A DNA stretch of 16,685 bases from Candidatus Poseidoniales archaeon (lineage in GTDB: Archaea > Thermoplasmatota > Poseidoniia > Poseidoniales > Poseidoniaceae), in the NCBI GenBank assembly GCA_009887135.1, contig QXYA01000076.1:1-16685 (forward strand). The letters are read 5' to 3'. The translations under genes were made by a program, and so were the position numbers. Shown here piece after piece: positions 1-6,885 of this stretch (positions are counted from its first letter, which is position 1; every line of letters begins with the position of its first letter). The notes under the pieces were generated by a model. That model saw only the letters and a program-made list of their open reading frames with translations. It searched no databases and was not told the origin of the DNA.

Positions 1-2
1 AT

Positions 3-293
3 ACTGATAACGATGGAATTGGCAATAATGCTGATACTGATGATGATGGTGATGGAGTTTCAGATTCAAACGATGCTTTCCCTGAAGATTCAACAGAATG
101 GTACGATGTGAATGGAGATGGTCTTGGAGATAACAAAGATCCTCTAAGCAGTTTCGAAAGTGCTCAGCAAGAACCAGTTCTTCCAATCTTAGGAATTTTG
201 GGAGTAATCGCCGTCATGGCCATGTTGTATCGTGCTCAGCCTCCTTTGAAGCAAGAAGAAAAAACTCTCGTTGATATTTCTCAAGAAGAGTGA
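3..293 (+). CDS. C-terminal end of a calcium-loop surface protein with a membrane anchor (partial)
   Basis: The reading frame is open from the first complete codon at position 3 and ends with TGA at 291-293, so the 5' part lies outside the window. The visible 96 residues start with aspartate-rich calcium-binding loops of thrombospondin type 3 style (TDNDGIGNNADTDDDGDGVSD, then DSNDAFPEDSTEWYDVNGDG). A hydrophobic helix follows (VLPILGILGVIAVMAMLY, about residues 60-77), then a short charged tail rich in Lys and Glu. This is the usual end of an archaeal surface protein: rigid calcium-stabilised stalk, single membrane span, short cytoplasmic tail. The function of the missing N-terminal part cannot be told. 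An ATG at 108 lies in this frame but inside the calcium-loop region, so it is not a plausible start. Confidence 0.85.
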   Translation, partial: TDNDGIGNNADTDDDGDGVSDSNDAFPEDSTEWYDVNGDGLGDNKDPLSSFESAQQEPVLPILGILGVIAVMAMLYRAQPPLKQEEKTLVDISQEE

Positions 294-330
294 TTCTTAG
301 ATAGGGATAGGTTTCTACTTGTTGTTGATG

Positions 331-351
331 AGGGTAATTCCATAATACCCT
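331..351. repeat. Short inverted repeat in the gap between convergent genes
   Basis: AGGGTA (331-336) and TACCCT (346-351) can form a 6-bp stem with a 9-base loop in the 147-base gap between the surface-protein stop (293) and the dnaJ stop (441). A hairpin here could mark transcript ends, but no T-tract follows on either side and the stem is short, so a terminator role is only a guess. Nothing else is recognisable in the gap. Confidence 0.2.
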
Positions 352-440
352 TGTAAACAGATTTAGGATATAGATGGGTTCTCTAAGGGCCATATTCAGG
401 CGTACCCACGAAGACAGATGCGTATGCGATTACCTAGAGC

Positions 441-1580
441 CTATCCGTTGACTCGACGATCTGCTGCATCATCAAGAATGGTTTGTAATTGATCATCTGG
501 ATTGAGCCCTTCTTTCATAGCCTTCAATTGTTTCTTATCAGCTTTCGAGATGGATTTAGGCATATGTAATTTGAGAAGAACGATGACATCTCCTCTTCCA
601 TTACGCCTTAATCGTGGTAATCCTCGTTTCTTGATTTCGAGTGTATGCCCAGCGGATGACTTAGCAGGTATGACAATATCCAACTTTTTGCCATCAATAT
701 GGTCGAGTGTGATTGTAGTGCCCAGCATAAGATCAGGATAGCCAAGAGGAAGTGACATGATCAAATCAGAACCATTTCGTTCAAACCATGGATGCGTAAG
801 CACTTCGATTTCAACGAGAAGATCTCCGTTCTTTCCTTGCCCTCGTTCAGCAGGCTGACCTTGGCCACGTAATCGGAGTCGAGTTCCATCTTCTGCACCA
901 GGAGGTACTGAAAACCGAATTGTCTTTGATTCAATCTTATGGCCAAGCCCAGAACAATCTTCACACTTTGAGTCGATTGTTGAACCTACACCAGCACATT
1001 CTCGACAGTCTTGAACAACTTCGTTAACGAACGGGCCTATCTGTTGACGTACGCGTACTCTTCCTTGACCTTGACATGTCTCACACGTCGTAGTACTGCC
1101 GCCCTTAGCACCAGTACCACTACAGACGATACATTCACTTGGCAAATCGAGTTCTATTGATTCATCGCTACCGGAAATAACTGTTGCCAAATCGATGCTA
1201 TGTCGAACGAGGATATCCGAACCTCTTCGCTCCCTGCGTCGGCCGCCTCCACCGCCTCCTCCGCCTCCGAAGAATCCAGAGAAGAAATCACCTCCGAGAA
1301 GGTCTTCGAGATTGATATTGAATCCACCACCTGAAAATCCACCAAAGGGATTCCCTCCTGGTGAATCATGTCCAAATCGATCGTAATGTGCACGCTTTTC
1401 TGAATCCGAGAGCACGGCATAAGCCTCTTGAATTTCCTTAAATTTGTTCTCCGCATCCTCTTCTTCGCTTCGATCTGGATGATATTTCCTTGCGAGACGA
1501 CGGAATGCATTCTTGAGGTCTTTTTCAGTTGCACTACGTTCAACGTCAAGCACTTCGTAGTAGTCTCGCTTGTCGCTCAA
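441..1580 (-). CDS. dnaJ: Molecular chaperone DnaJ (Hsp40, type I)
   Basis: Co-chaperone that binds unfolded proteins and stimulates the ATPase of DnaK (Hsp70) in the cytoplasm. All parts of a type I DnaJ are present in 379 residues, a normal length: J domain at about 5-70 with HPD at 34-36; Gly/Phe-rich linker at about 75-117, including a run of nine glycines; four zinc-binding CxxCxGxG repeats with cysteines at 150/153, 166/169, 192/195 and 206/209; and the C-terminal substrate-binding domains. The start codon is TTG (complement of 1578-1580): an in-frame TGA lies only five codons upstream, and the next in-frame GTG (Val10) would cut into the J domain. A GGTGG motif sits 4 bases upstream. 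No dnaK or grpE is in the window. The gene is 52 bases behind the zinc-ribbon membrane protein gene and probably cotranscribed. Archaeal DnaJ is generally thought to have come from bacteria. Confidence 0.97.
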   Translation of the reverse strand: MSDKRDYYEVLDVERSATEKDLKNAFRRLARKYHPDRSEEEDAENKFKEIQEAYAVLSDSEKRAHYDRFGHDSPGGNPFGGFSGGGFNINLEDLLGGDFFSGFFGGGGGGGGGRRRERRGSDILVRHSIDLATVISGSDESIELDLPSECIVCSGTGAKGGSTTTCETCQGQGRVRVRQQIGPFVNEVVQDCRECAGVGSTIDSKCEDCSGLGHKIESKTIRFSVPPGAEDGTRLRLRGQGQPAERGQGKNGDLLVEIEVLTHPWFERNGSDLIMSLPLGYPDLMLGTTITLDHIDGKKLDIVIPAKSSAGHTLEIKKRGLPRLRRNGRGDVIVLLKLHMPKSISKADKKQLKAMKEGLNPDDQLQTILDDAADRRVNG

Positions 1581-1584
1581 AGTG

Positions 1585-1589
1585 CCACC
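1585..1589 (-). promoter_or_regulatory. Shine-Dalgarno-like motif of dnaJ supporting a TTG start
   Basis: On the minus strand GGTGG ends 4 bases before the TTG start of dnaJ, and an in-frame stop (complement of 1593-1595) prevents any upstream start. The motif resembles the archaeal GGTG-type ribosome-binding site. The spacing is on the short side. Confidence 0.45.
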
Positions 1590-1632
1590 AATTCAATGGG
1601 CTGCGACCACCCACTAAAACCTCACGATGCAT

Positions 1633-2568
1633 TTAGGATGAAAGAGTGGTTCCACAGGATTGACAATACCGTTCACCAGGAGGGTTCGTAAATCCACATC
1701 CTGAGCATCCAGTTGTTGTGCCTGATGATTGCATTTGCATTGGGGGAGCCTGAGATTGAACTGTTCCGAGCATGGCCATTGATTCAATCGATTGACTTGC
1801 TGTAGTTGGAACATCAGGGATTGGTTTATCGGCTTGCTCAGTTGAACTGATGATGCCTCCGCCGTCACTCATGGAAGTCATTGTATCCAAGTCCTTGGAT
1901 TTGTCTTCAGAAGTCTCCTTAACTTTCTGAATCGGCGCCACAGGACGTTGGGCAACGACTGGAGATTGTTGGGCATTGGAATGAAGGCGTTGCATTCTCT
2001 TTTCTTCACGCTCGGTTTCAACGTCTTTACCGAAGAGCCCGTAGATGCTGTCAATTACTCCATCCATCCAACTTTTCTTTCGAATTGAACCAACGGTTGA
2101 ATCTATTTCTTCACCATCAAAGTTTGATTTACCGGACAAACGATTTGACGCCTTTTGGACAAACCCTTGTTCTGTAAGGAGACGAATTTCAGAATCTTCA
2201 TCCTCTTTTACTTGTAATTCAGGAGATTCTCTGTCAAATGTTCCAATTGTTGAATTGAGTTTGTCCTTGTCAAGGGCTACGTCAGAACTGAGTACGACAT
2301 CCTTTTCCCAGACTCCTTTGGATTCAGCTTCGTAAACATTCTTCATCTTCTTCATGATTTCAAATCGTCGATATTCGTGATCTTTTGTAACCTGAGTACG
2401 CCTGTAAAGGATGAATCCAATCAAAGCACCCAGTCCATACCAGATGCAAAAGTAAATCCAACTTAGAGAGATAATATCCCCTAACGGCTCGACAACAACT
2501 TGCAAACTTGCCATGACGAAAAGGGGTAAAAGAAACAACCCTATGGCCGTCGTTTTCTTTGCCGTCAT
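1633..2568 (-). CDS. Membrane protein with C-terminal zinc ribbon, unknown function
   Basis: A 311-residue protein I do not recognise as a named family. Two hydrophobic segments lie at the N-terminus (about 7-27 and 33-54), followed by basic residues (YRRTQ), which suggests a small membrane hairpin with the rest in the cytoplasm. Residues about 60-280 are charged, low in hydrophobics and probably largely disordered, with a Gln/Pro/Met-rich stretch before the end. The C-terminus is a zinc-ribbon (CSGCGF then YCQSCGTTL), with cysteines at 288/291 and 302/305. Such terminal ribbons are common in archaeal membrane proteins and may mediate protein or nucleic-acid contacts. The ATG at 2568 has GGAG 8 bases upstream (2577-2580). 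It lies 52 bases upstream of dnaJ and 48 bases downstream of the glycosyltransferase gene, so the three may form one transcript. Confidence 0.8.
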   Translation of the reverse strand: MTAKKTTAIGLFLLPLFVMASLQVVVEPLGDIISLSWIYFCIWYGLGALIGFILYRRTQVTKDHEYRRFEIMKKMKNVYEAESKGVWEKDVVLSSDVALDKDKLNSTIGTFDRESPELQVKEDEDSEIRLLTEQGFVQKASNRLSGKSNFDGEEIDSTVGSIRKKSWMDGVIDSIYGLFGKDVETEREEKRMQRLHSNAQQSPVVAQRPVAPIQKVKETSEDKSKDLDTMTSMSDGGGIISSTEQADKPIPDVPTTASQSIESMAMLGTVQSQAPPMQMQSSGTTTGCSGCGFTNPPGERYCQSCGTTLSS

Positions 2569-2616
2569 ATTACAAACTCCAGACGTTGCTTCTTATGTAT
2601 TCTCTATTCGTGTTCA

Positions 2617-3642
2617 TCATCGATCACGAGATGCTCGGCCTTTTCGAACACAGCCATCCAAAAGTCCGATTGTAAAACCAACGTGAAGAATGAGGAGGCA
2701 GACTGGAACTCCTACAAGGTTGAGAATACCTTTTCTTGAAGAATAAAGACCCGACATGAGGAGAACAGAAGCATAAGCCAATAGAGGGATAACAGCCAAT
2801 TGGAAACTTGTGAGGAAGAGCCCTATCGTGAACATGGCACCGACCAAAGGAAAGAATTCACGTAATACAATTCGGGAAGGATGTTTCAACAACACTTTCG
2901 TCCTCCAAAATCCGTAACGATGGCTCATGAGATACCATGATCCAAAGGAGGTTCTACGCCTCATTTCAACCATTATTTCTGGAGTCCGATAAAGCGTGAA
3001 TCCTTCTTTGATTAATCGCATACTCAAATCACTATCTTGGCTTGTAATGAACTTCTCATCCCAGCCCCCAACCTTTTGCAAAGCGCTCCGTAGATGGAGG
3101 GCAAACGCTGGTGTTTTCGTTTCGCCTTCTTTTGTGAATGTTGAAAATTGACCAGGACCTCCACCGAGAGGATTTTGTAATGTTTCATCGATAAAGGATT
3201 CAACCATCGTATTTTTCTTGGAACTGCCAACTACTTTACAGCCCAAAGCTGCCAGCGAAGGATGTTGTTTAGCAATCCGTTCCCATTCAGATTTCAGACG
3301 AAGCAAATGCTCTGGTCCAGATTTGATATGTCCATTGTACTCAAGAACATGGGTAATACTCTCGGATAGATGCTGTAAAGCCATATTGCGAGCATGTGGA
3401 ACATAGCGATTTTCATTATGCAACAATACGATTTCAGGTCCATTGTTTTTCTTCGATTCAGCAATAAGTTCATTCACGATAGAAACAGTAGAATCAGTTG
3501 AACCCCCATCGACCACGATAATCATATGTTCACTCGATGGAAGGGTTTGTGATAGCAATGAGGAAAGACAATGTTCGATATGATGTTCTTCATTTAGAAC
3601 TGGAATGACGGTCGCAAGCCAAGGGTTCTGTGCTGCCGCCAT
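2617..3642 (-). CDS. Family 2 glycosyltransferase, ExoA-like, membrane-anchored
   Basis: Predicted to transfer a sugar from a nucleotide-sugar donor to a lipid-linked or polysaccharide acceptor at the inner face of the membrane. The GT-A fold begins with TVIPVLNEEHHIEHCL (11-26), followed by the nucleotide-binding stretch IIVVDGGSTDST (41-52). QDSDLSMRL (202-210) supplies the acidic catalytic motif, and the region after it (RRRTSFGSWY, HRYGFWRTKVLLKHP) follows the pattern of ExoA, a succinoglycan glucosyltransferase. Three hydrophobic spans at about 262-279, 281-300 and 308-328 anchor the C-terminus. At the place of the metal-binding DxD-type motif (ExoA-like proteins have a form such as VDAH) this protein has EYNGH at 101-105, with Asn for Asp. 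The sugar specificity cannot be inferred. It is first in the probable operon with the zinc-ribbon protein and dnaJ, with the promoter likely in the 77-base divergent gap at 3643-3719. Confidence 0.88.
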   Translation of the reverse strand: MAAAQNPWLATVIPVLNEEHHIEHCLSSLLSQTLPSSEHMIIVVDGGSTDSTVSIVNELIAESKKNNGPEIVLLHNENRYVPHARNMALQHLSESITHVLEYNGHIKSGPEHLLRLKSEWERIAKQHPSLAALGCKVVGSSKKNTMVESFIDETLQNPLGGGPGQFSTFTKEGETKTPAFALHLRSALQKVGGWDEKFITSQDSDLSMRLIKEGFTLYRTPEIMVEMRRRTSFGSWYLMSHRYGFWRTKVLLKHPSRIVLREFFPLVGAMFTIGLFLTSFQLAVIPLLAYASVLLMSGLYSSRKGILNLVGVPVCLLILHVGFTIGLLDGCVRKGRASRDR

Positions 3643-3719
3643 ACATCGACATCGAAGATGTGGTTTTGACTCTTCACCTTAGAAGCAGGTTGAAAAGCGG
3701 TTTATGCATCCATTGACTC

Positions 3720-4232
3720 ATGGACATCAAACCATTAACTTACAATGGCAGAGATGAAGGCATTATGGTCACATTGACAACCATTTTGAAACCAGGTGAT
3801 GATGGGTCAAAAATTTCAGAAGCAGTGATGAATCTCTTCCCAGATGCCTCAATTGATCGTATGGGAGAAGAATCATTCCCTTCCCTGCAGAATGTTGTCA
3901 TAGAATGTCCTCATTTGTCCGTAGAAACCTTCCTTACACAAATCCGCCAACAAGCCATTCTCGACACGGCTATGGATGCAATGGCTAAGAATTTAGACGG
4001 AAATACAACAGCCTTTTCGATTTCAAGACTTGCAGCATTTGCAAATAAGATTTCATTTACAAATGAAGAGATTCCCCTTGGAGGTTGTTTTACAATCCGA
4101 TTGGAAGGAACTGGACTGGGCGATTGGATCGAGGCAGTCACATGGCATAATGGTCGACAAGAAGTACCTCGACAATTAAACGATGAATTAGCAATGCATC
4201 AGGACGGAGAAGCTTCCACTTGGCATCAATAG
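3720..4232 (+). CDS. UPF0201 family RNA-binding protein (COG1931-like)
   Basis: Archaeal conserved protein of about 140-170 residues, described in the family as a predicted RNA-binding protein; its exact role is unknown. The match rests on the family's conserved stretches: a beta strand leading to KISEAVMNLFPDASI (31-45), then FLTQIRQQAILDTAM (71-85), a Phe/Ser strand and AAFANKISF (105-113), and IPLGGCFTIRLEG (118-130), which corresponds to the PLGPI-type strand of relatives. Homologues usually begin just before the first strand, so Met16 (ATG at 3765) is a realistic alternative start; residues 1-15 and the tail after about 148 look like extensions. It is transcribed away from the glycosyltransferase gene, and its last 7 bases overlap the 3' end of the convergent peptidase-Nudix gene. 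This is the clearest archaeal marker in the window. Confidence 0.8.
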   Translation: MDIKPLTYNGRDEGIMVTLTTILKPGDDGSKISEAVMNLFPDASIDRMGEESFPSLQNVVIECPHLSVETFLTQIRQQAILDTAMDAMAKNLDGNTTAFSISRLAAFANKISFTNEEIPLGGCFTIRLEGTGLGDWIEAVTWHNGRQEVPRQLNDELAMHQDGEASTWHQ

Positions 4233-5212
4233 CCTAAGCCCTGCAAATGTTTGACAATGGGAAGGTCTGCTTCCAACCAATCAAGTTTGGCTGATTCCTC
4301 TGAGTTCACCCATTTCATAGACTTATGAACCGATAACATAGAAGAATCAAGAGAATCTTCAGTCGATACTAGAAAGACATGTAATTCCACATGTAAGAAG
4401 GGGTAAGTGAAGGACCAAATACCTAATTTTTCATTAATGCTGGAATCCACTCCGAGTTCCTCTTTTAATTCACGAATCATAGCCTGTTCAGGAGATTCGT
4501 TCGCTTCGACACTACCTCCTGGAAACTCCCATTTCCCAGACCCTGGCTCGGAATCCGATCGTTGCATAGCAAGAAATTCATTTTCAGAGTGGAAAACGCC
4601 TGCAGCAACTTGTATGGAAGGCCGATACAGCATGTGTGAAATCACATCGCGAATGAGTTGGATACCATCGGATGTTGCCATATGAGAAGAATCAGGAAGA
4701 TGAAGAAATAAACATGGCACGTCAACATCAGAGAGACGTAGAGCATCAAGCGTTCGATAATACGTTTCATTGCACAAGTAGCGGCCAGCATCAGTGGAAA
4801 GTGTTGGCTGAATCTTCCAAGAGTCAAGATTCCAACGTTTGACTTGAACTGGGGTCATCAAATTCCCATTTCCACTGAGTTGTTCTCCAACGATTTGACG
4901 ACCTGAATTATCTGGTATGTTCATATCAAGAGCATCTTGTGCACGAAGTTCGATTCTGGCTTCTGTACAATCCCCACATAGTCCGAGATGAAGAATAGCG
5001 TCCCATTCTCTCGATTCAAGTTCATCCTGTGTCCATGTCGAACCCGCGATATCGACAGTCAATATTTTCTTTTCAATTGAAATCTCACTACGCCCTGGCC
5101 CAAAGGGATTTCTTACTGGAAGAACCGTTGGCATTGAGTTCACAAGCTTCTCAGAGATGTTCTCAACATGATCTCCAAATGGCAAGAACCCAGTGAGCAA
5201 CACTCTCGGCAT
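4226..5212 (-). CDS. Fusion of a pyroglutamyl-peptidase-like domain (C15) and a MutT-type Nudix hydrolase
   Basis: A 328-residue two-domain protein. Residues 1-196 match pyrrolidone-carboxylate peptidase, which removes N-terminal pyroglutamate from peptides: opening VLLTGFLPFG (4-13), HLGLCG (75-80), IELRAQDALDMNIPDNSGRQ (87-106), YLCNETYY (145-152) and FLHLP (169-173). The expected catalytic triad is therefore Glu88, Cys147 and His171, all present. Residues about 200-328 form a Nudix domain with a complete box from Gly233 to Val255 (G-x5-E-x7-RELKEELGV) after GKWEFPGG, the form seen in MutT-like (d)NTP or CTP pyrophosphohydrolases. Only about five residues separate the domains, in a single continuous frame with no internal stop, so this is a real fusion in this sequence and not neighbouring genes. 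Both domains should be cytoplasmic; the substrate of the Nudix half is unknown. The two activities have no obvious shared pathway. Transcribed divergently from the small membrane protein at 5292. Confidence 0.9.
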   Translation of the reverse strand: MPRVLLTGFLPFGDHVENISEKLVNSMPTVLPVRNPFGPGRSEISIEKKILTVDIAGSTWTQDELESREWDAILHLGLCGDCTEARIELRAQDALDMNIPDNSGRQIVGEQLSGNGNLMTPVQVKRWNLDSWKIQPTLSTDAGRYLCNETYYRTLDALRLSDVDVPCLFLHLPDSSHMATSDGIQLIRDVISHMLYRPSIQVAAGVFHSENEFLAMQRSDSEPGSGKWEFPGGSVEANESPEQAMIRELKEELGVDSSINEKLGIWSFTYPFLHVELHVFLVSTEDSLDSSMLSVHKSMKWVNSEESAKLDWLEADLPIVKHLQGLGY

Positions 5213-5291
5213 AGCCTAGCCTGACATCCAATGTTCTTGATTATGATGCAAAGTTGGCAACAGATTCACAAACCAATGGGTCTACCAAGGT

Positions 5292-5606
5292 ATGAAGCCT
5301 ATGAGTTCTACGACTCAATCCAAACTTGCACCAATTCGTTTGGTGCGTGAAATTTGGAGAGAAATATTCCTTGGAGTTGGGATGTGGGGCGCTTTCCGAC
5401 CCATCTTCGCTGCTGTCTTGGCTGCAATCCCTGGACTCTTCCTTGGACAGCACTTCAACCGCAAACATCGTAGAGCATTTGATTGGACTCTACTTCAAAT
5501 TCCGTTAGCCCTTACAATCGTCCTCTACGTTCCACTCTGGCTGTGGTCCATCTATGATGCATGGAGAGATGCGACGATTATTGTATCTGACTCCAAGAAA
5601 AATTAA
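5292..5606 (+). CDS. Small two-helix membrane protein, TM2/DUF5683-like
   Basis: A 104-residue protein with a basic N-terminal region and two predicted membrane helices at about 37-53 and 66-86. The layout (AAIPGLFLGQHFNRKHRRAF, then a second helix ending WSIYDAWRDA) resembles the small TM2/DUF5683-type membrane proteins, in which a P-G-x-GQ-x-x-N turn is followed by a helix ending in D-A. Those families have no firm biochemical role, so the assignment is tentative. ATG at 5292 is the longest start. ATG at 5301 (Met4) has AAGGT at 5287-5291, about nine bases upstream, and may be the true start. Its TAA (5604-5606) overlaps the TAA of the convergent metalloprotease gene by four bases (TTAA), so no terminator space exists between them. 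Confidence 0.75.
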   Translation: MKPMSSTTQSKLAPIRLVREIWREIFLGVGMWGAFRPIFAAVLAAIPGLFLGQHFNRKHRRAFDWTLLQIPLALTIVLYVPLWLWSIYDAWRDATIIVSDSKKN

Positions 5607-6409
5607 GGTCGCCACAACTGGTCCGACGTTGAAATCTCCCCGGACTTCATCCCTTCCAGATCTGCTAAATCATCTGCATCGAATTCGGAGGGTAAATCAC
5701 CCGAAAAGAATGCTCCCAAACTTTGGGATTCTACGGCCCAATACATCACAGAATCATCGTTGTTTGAATGTCCTGGATGGTCAGCATCCTCGTGATCAGC
5801 AGGTGAGGTGTAAACTAAATTTACGAGTCCAAGAAGATGACCAAATTCATGAATCATCACACTGTTTTCAACTTCTTCAGATGAAGGCCGATTAAACAAG
5901 CCATTAGCATCATCGATTGAATCACCGAACAATGCTATCGTGGAAGCATCGACGGCTACACCCAGTACGCTATCATCTGAATAGGTTCCTTGAGGCATGA
6001 TTACGTGCCAACGAAGTGTAGAACCACTGAGTGGAGAATCATCCATTGTATCATGAGCGACAGAACGAACTAAATCAGCATTCCAAGAAGAGGTCTCAGA
6101 AAATGTATATTCATTCAAGTTCATCGAGATGCCACCTGGTTTGTCACAGACCTGTTCAAGTCGCTGTTTTAGTAACGAAATAGTACTGCTTTCTGGAGCA
6201 TAACCAGGTGCATAATCGATTTCAACTACCATTTTCGAGTACGTATCACTTCGCAAACATGCAAGCGTCAAGCCTCCAACATCGCCCCATGACTCTCCCC
6301 CGATAGCATCTGTAATCTCATCAAGACATCCTGCCATAGGCACTGTAACCAGAAGGGATGCTAAGAGAATTCCGAGCATAGATTGTTTGCTCATAGCACA
6401 TCCATCCAT
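5603..6409 (-). CDS. Lipoprotein zinc metalloprotease (metzincin-like)
   Basis: A predicted surface-tethered zinc endopeptidase of up to 268 residues. The N-terminus is a lipoprotein signal: hydrophobic core LGILLASLLVTVPMAGC with lipobox Cys28, which would be lipid-anchored after cleavage. The zinc site is HEFGHLLG (187-194): His187 and His191 bind zinc and Glu188 is catalytic. HPGH (211-214) probably supplies the third zinc ligand, and SVMYW (220-224) supplies the metzincin-type Met-turn. The spacing and the HEFGHLLGLVN start recall the so-called membrane metalloproteases of Bacteroidetes, where the later region reads like HCNN..CLMY; here both cysteines are replaced (HSNNDDSVMY). Two cysteines at 51 and 88 could pair instead. 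ATG at 6409 is the longest frame, but Met6 (6394) gives the more typical compact signal peptide and is an equally good start. Last gene of the four-gene minus-strand cluster, 24 bases after the preceding stop. Confidence 0.85.
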   Translation of the reverse strand: MDGCAMSKQSMLGILLASLLVTVPMAGCLDEITDAIGGESWGDVGGLTLACLRSDTYSKMVVEIDYAPGYAPESSTISLLKQRLEQVCDKPGGISMNLNEYTFSETSSWNADLVRSVAHDTMDDSPLSGSTLRWHVIMPQGTYSDDSVLGVAVDASTIALFGDSIDDANGLFNRPSSEEVENSVMIHEFGHLLGLVNLVYTSPADHEDADHPGHSNNDDSVMYWAVESQSLGAFFSGDLPSEFDADDLADLEGMKSGEISTSDQLWRP

Positions 6410-6433
6410 AGGTTCTTCTTGAATATCACTAAA

Positions 6434-6874
6434 TCACCATTCCTCTGGTAAATCAATCGGAGAAAAAAGTTGACCTGGTCCATTCGCATCCACAAGTTGC
6501 TGACGTACGAGTTGTTCCCAAGAACGGAGTGCCAGAATTCCTTCAATAAGATTCATTTCAGTCTCAATGAGCGTCACGCGTATTAGTGTCGATAGGATAT
6601 CCATTCGATCTTGATCGACAATCTTCAGAACCTTCTCTACATCAAATGCTATTTGGGAATCAATACTCTCGTCAGGTGATACGATTGGCCAAGGATTACC
6701 AACTTTATCGTTAATTTCACCACCCGTTTGAGAAGCGTGTTCGGTCAATGAAGTCATCATTCCTTGAATGTGATGTTGTAGAACAAGAGCCACTTCAACC
6801 ACAGGCATGGTCAATTGGCCAATCAAATTCACCATGCGCTCTTGCAGCGTAACCATCGCTTCAGATTCAGACAT
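6434..6874 (-). CDS. Predicted helical protein of unknown function, coupled to the giant surface protein gene
   Basis: I do not recognise a family. The 146 residues are rich in Leu, Ile, Val, Glu and Gln, with heptad-like amphipathic stretches (LQERMVNLIGQLTMPVVEVA and DRMDILSTLIRVTLIETEMN), a Gly/Pro-containing loop in the middle (about 51-70) and an acidic end, PEEW. There is no signal peptide and no clear membrane span, so it is probably cytoplasmic and may form a helical bundle or bind a membrane face. It starts only 9 bases after the stop of the 1791-residue surface protein. A GAGG motif 7 bases before its ATG overlaps that stop codon, so translation of the two is probably coupled. By position it is a candidate partner of the giant protein's cytoplasmic tail; that is inference only. 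Confidence 0.75.
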   Translation of the reverse strand: MSESEAMVTLQERMVNLIGQLTMPVVEVALVLQHHIQGMMTSLTEHASQTGGEINDKVGNPWPIVSPDESIDSQIAFDVEKVLKIVDQDRMDILSTLIRVTLIETEMNLIEGILALRSWEQLVRQQLVDANGPGQLFSPIDLPEEW

Positions 6875-6881
6875 AAGAATG

Positions 6882-6885
6882 CCTC
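6882..6885 (-). promoter_or_regulatory. Ribosome-binding site overlapping the stop of the upstream gene
   Basis: On the minus strand GAGG lies 7 bases before the ATG at 6874 and shares bases with the TGA (6884-6886) that ends the 1791-residue gene. This arrangement usually indicates translational coupling, and it fixes the start of the 146-residue protein. Confidence 0.5.

Noticed and set aside
502..741. Plus-strand open frames across dnaJ (502-741, 1195-1386, 1428-1691)
   Set aside because: All lie antisense to the well-supported dnaJ coding frame. The Pro-rich product at 1195-1386 is just the complement of the Gly-rich linker.
3643..3719. TATA-like element (TTTATG, 3701-3706) as promoter for the UPF0201 gene
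   Set aside because: It lies only 14-19 bases before the ATG, too close for a normal archaeal TATA-to-start distance, and no better candidate stands out in the divergent gap. It would fit better if translation began at 3765, but this is too weak to list.
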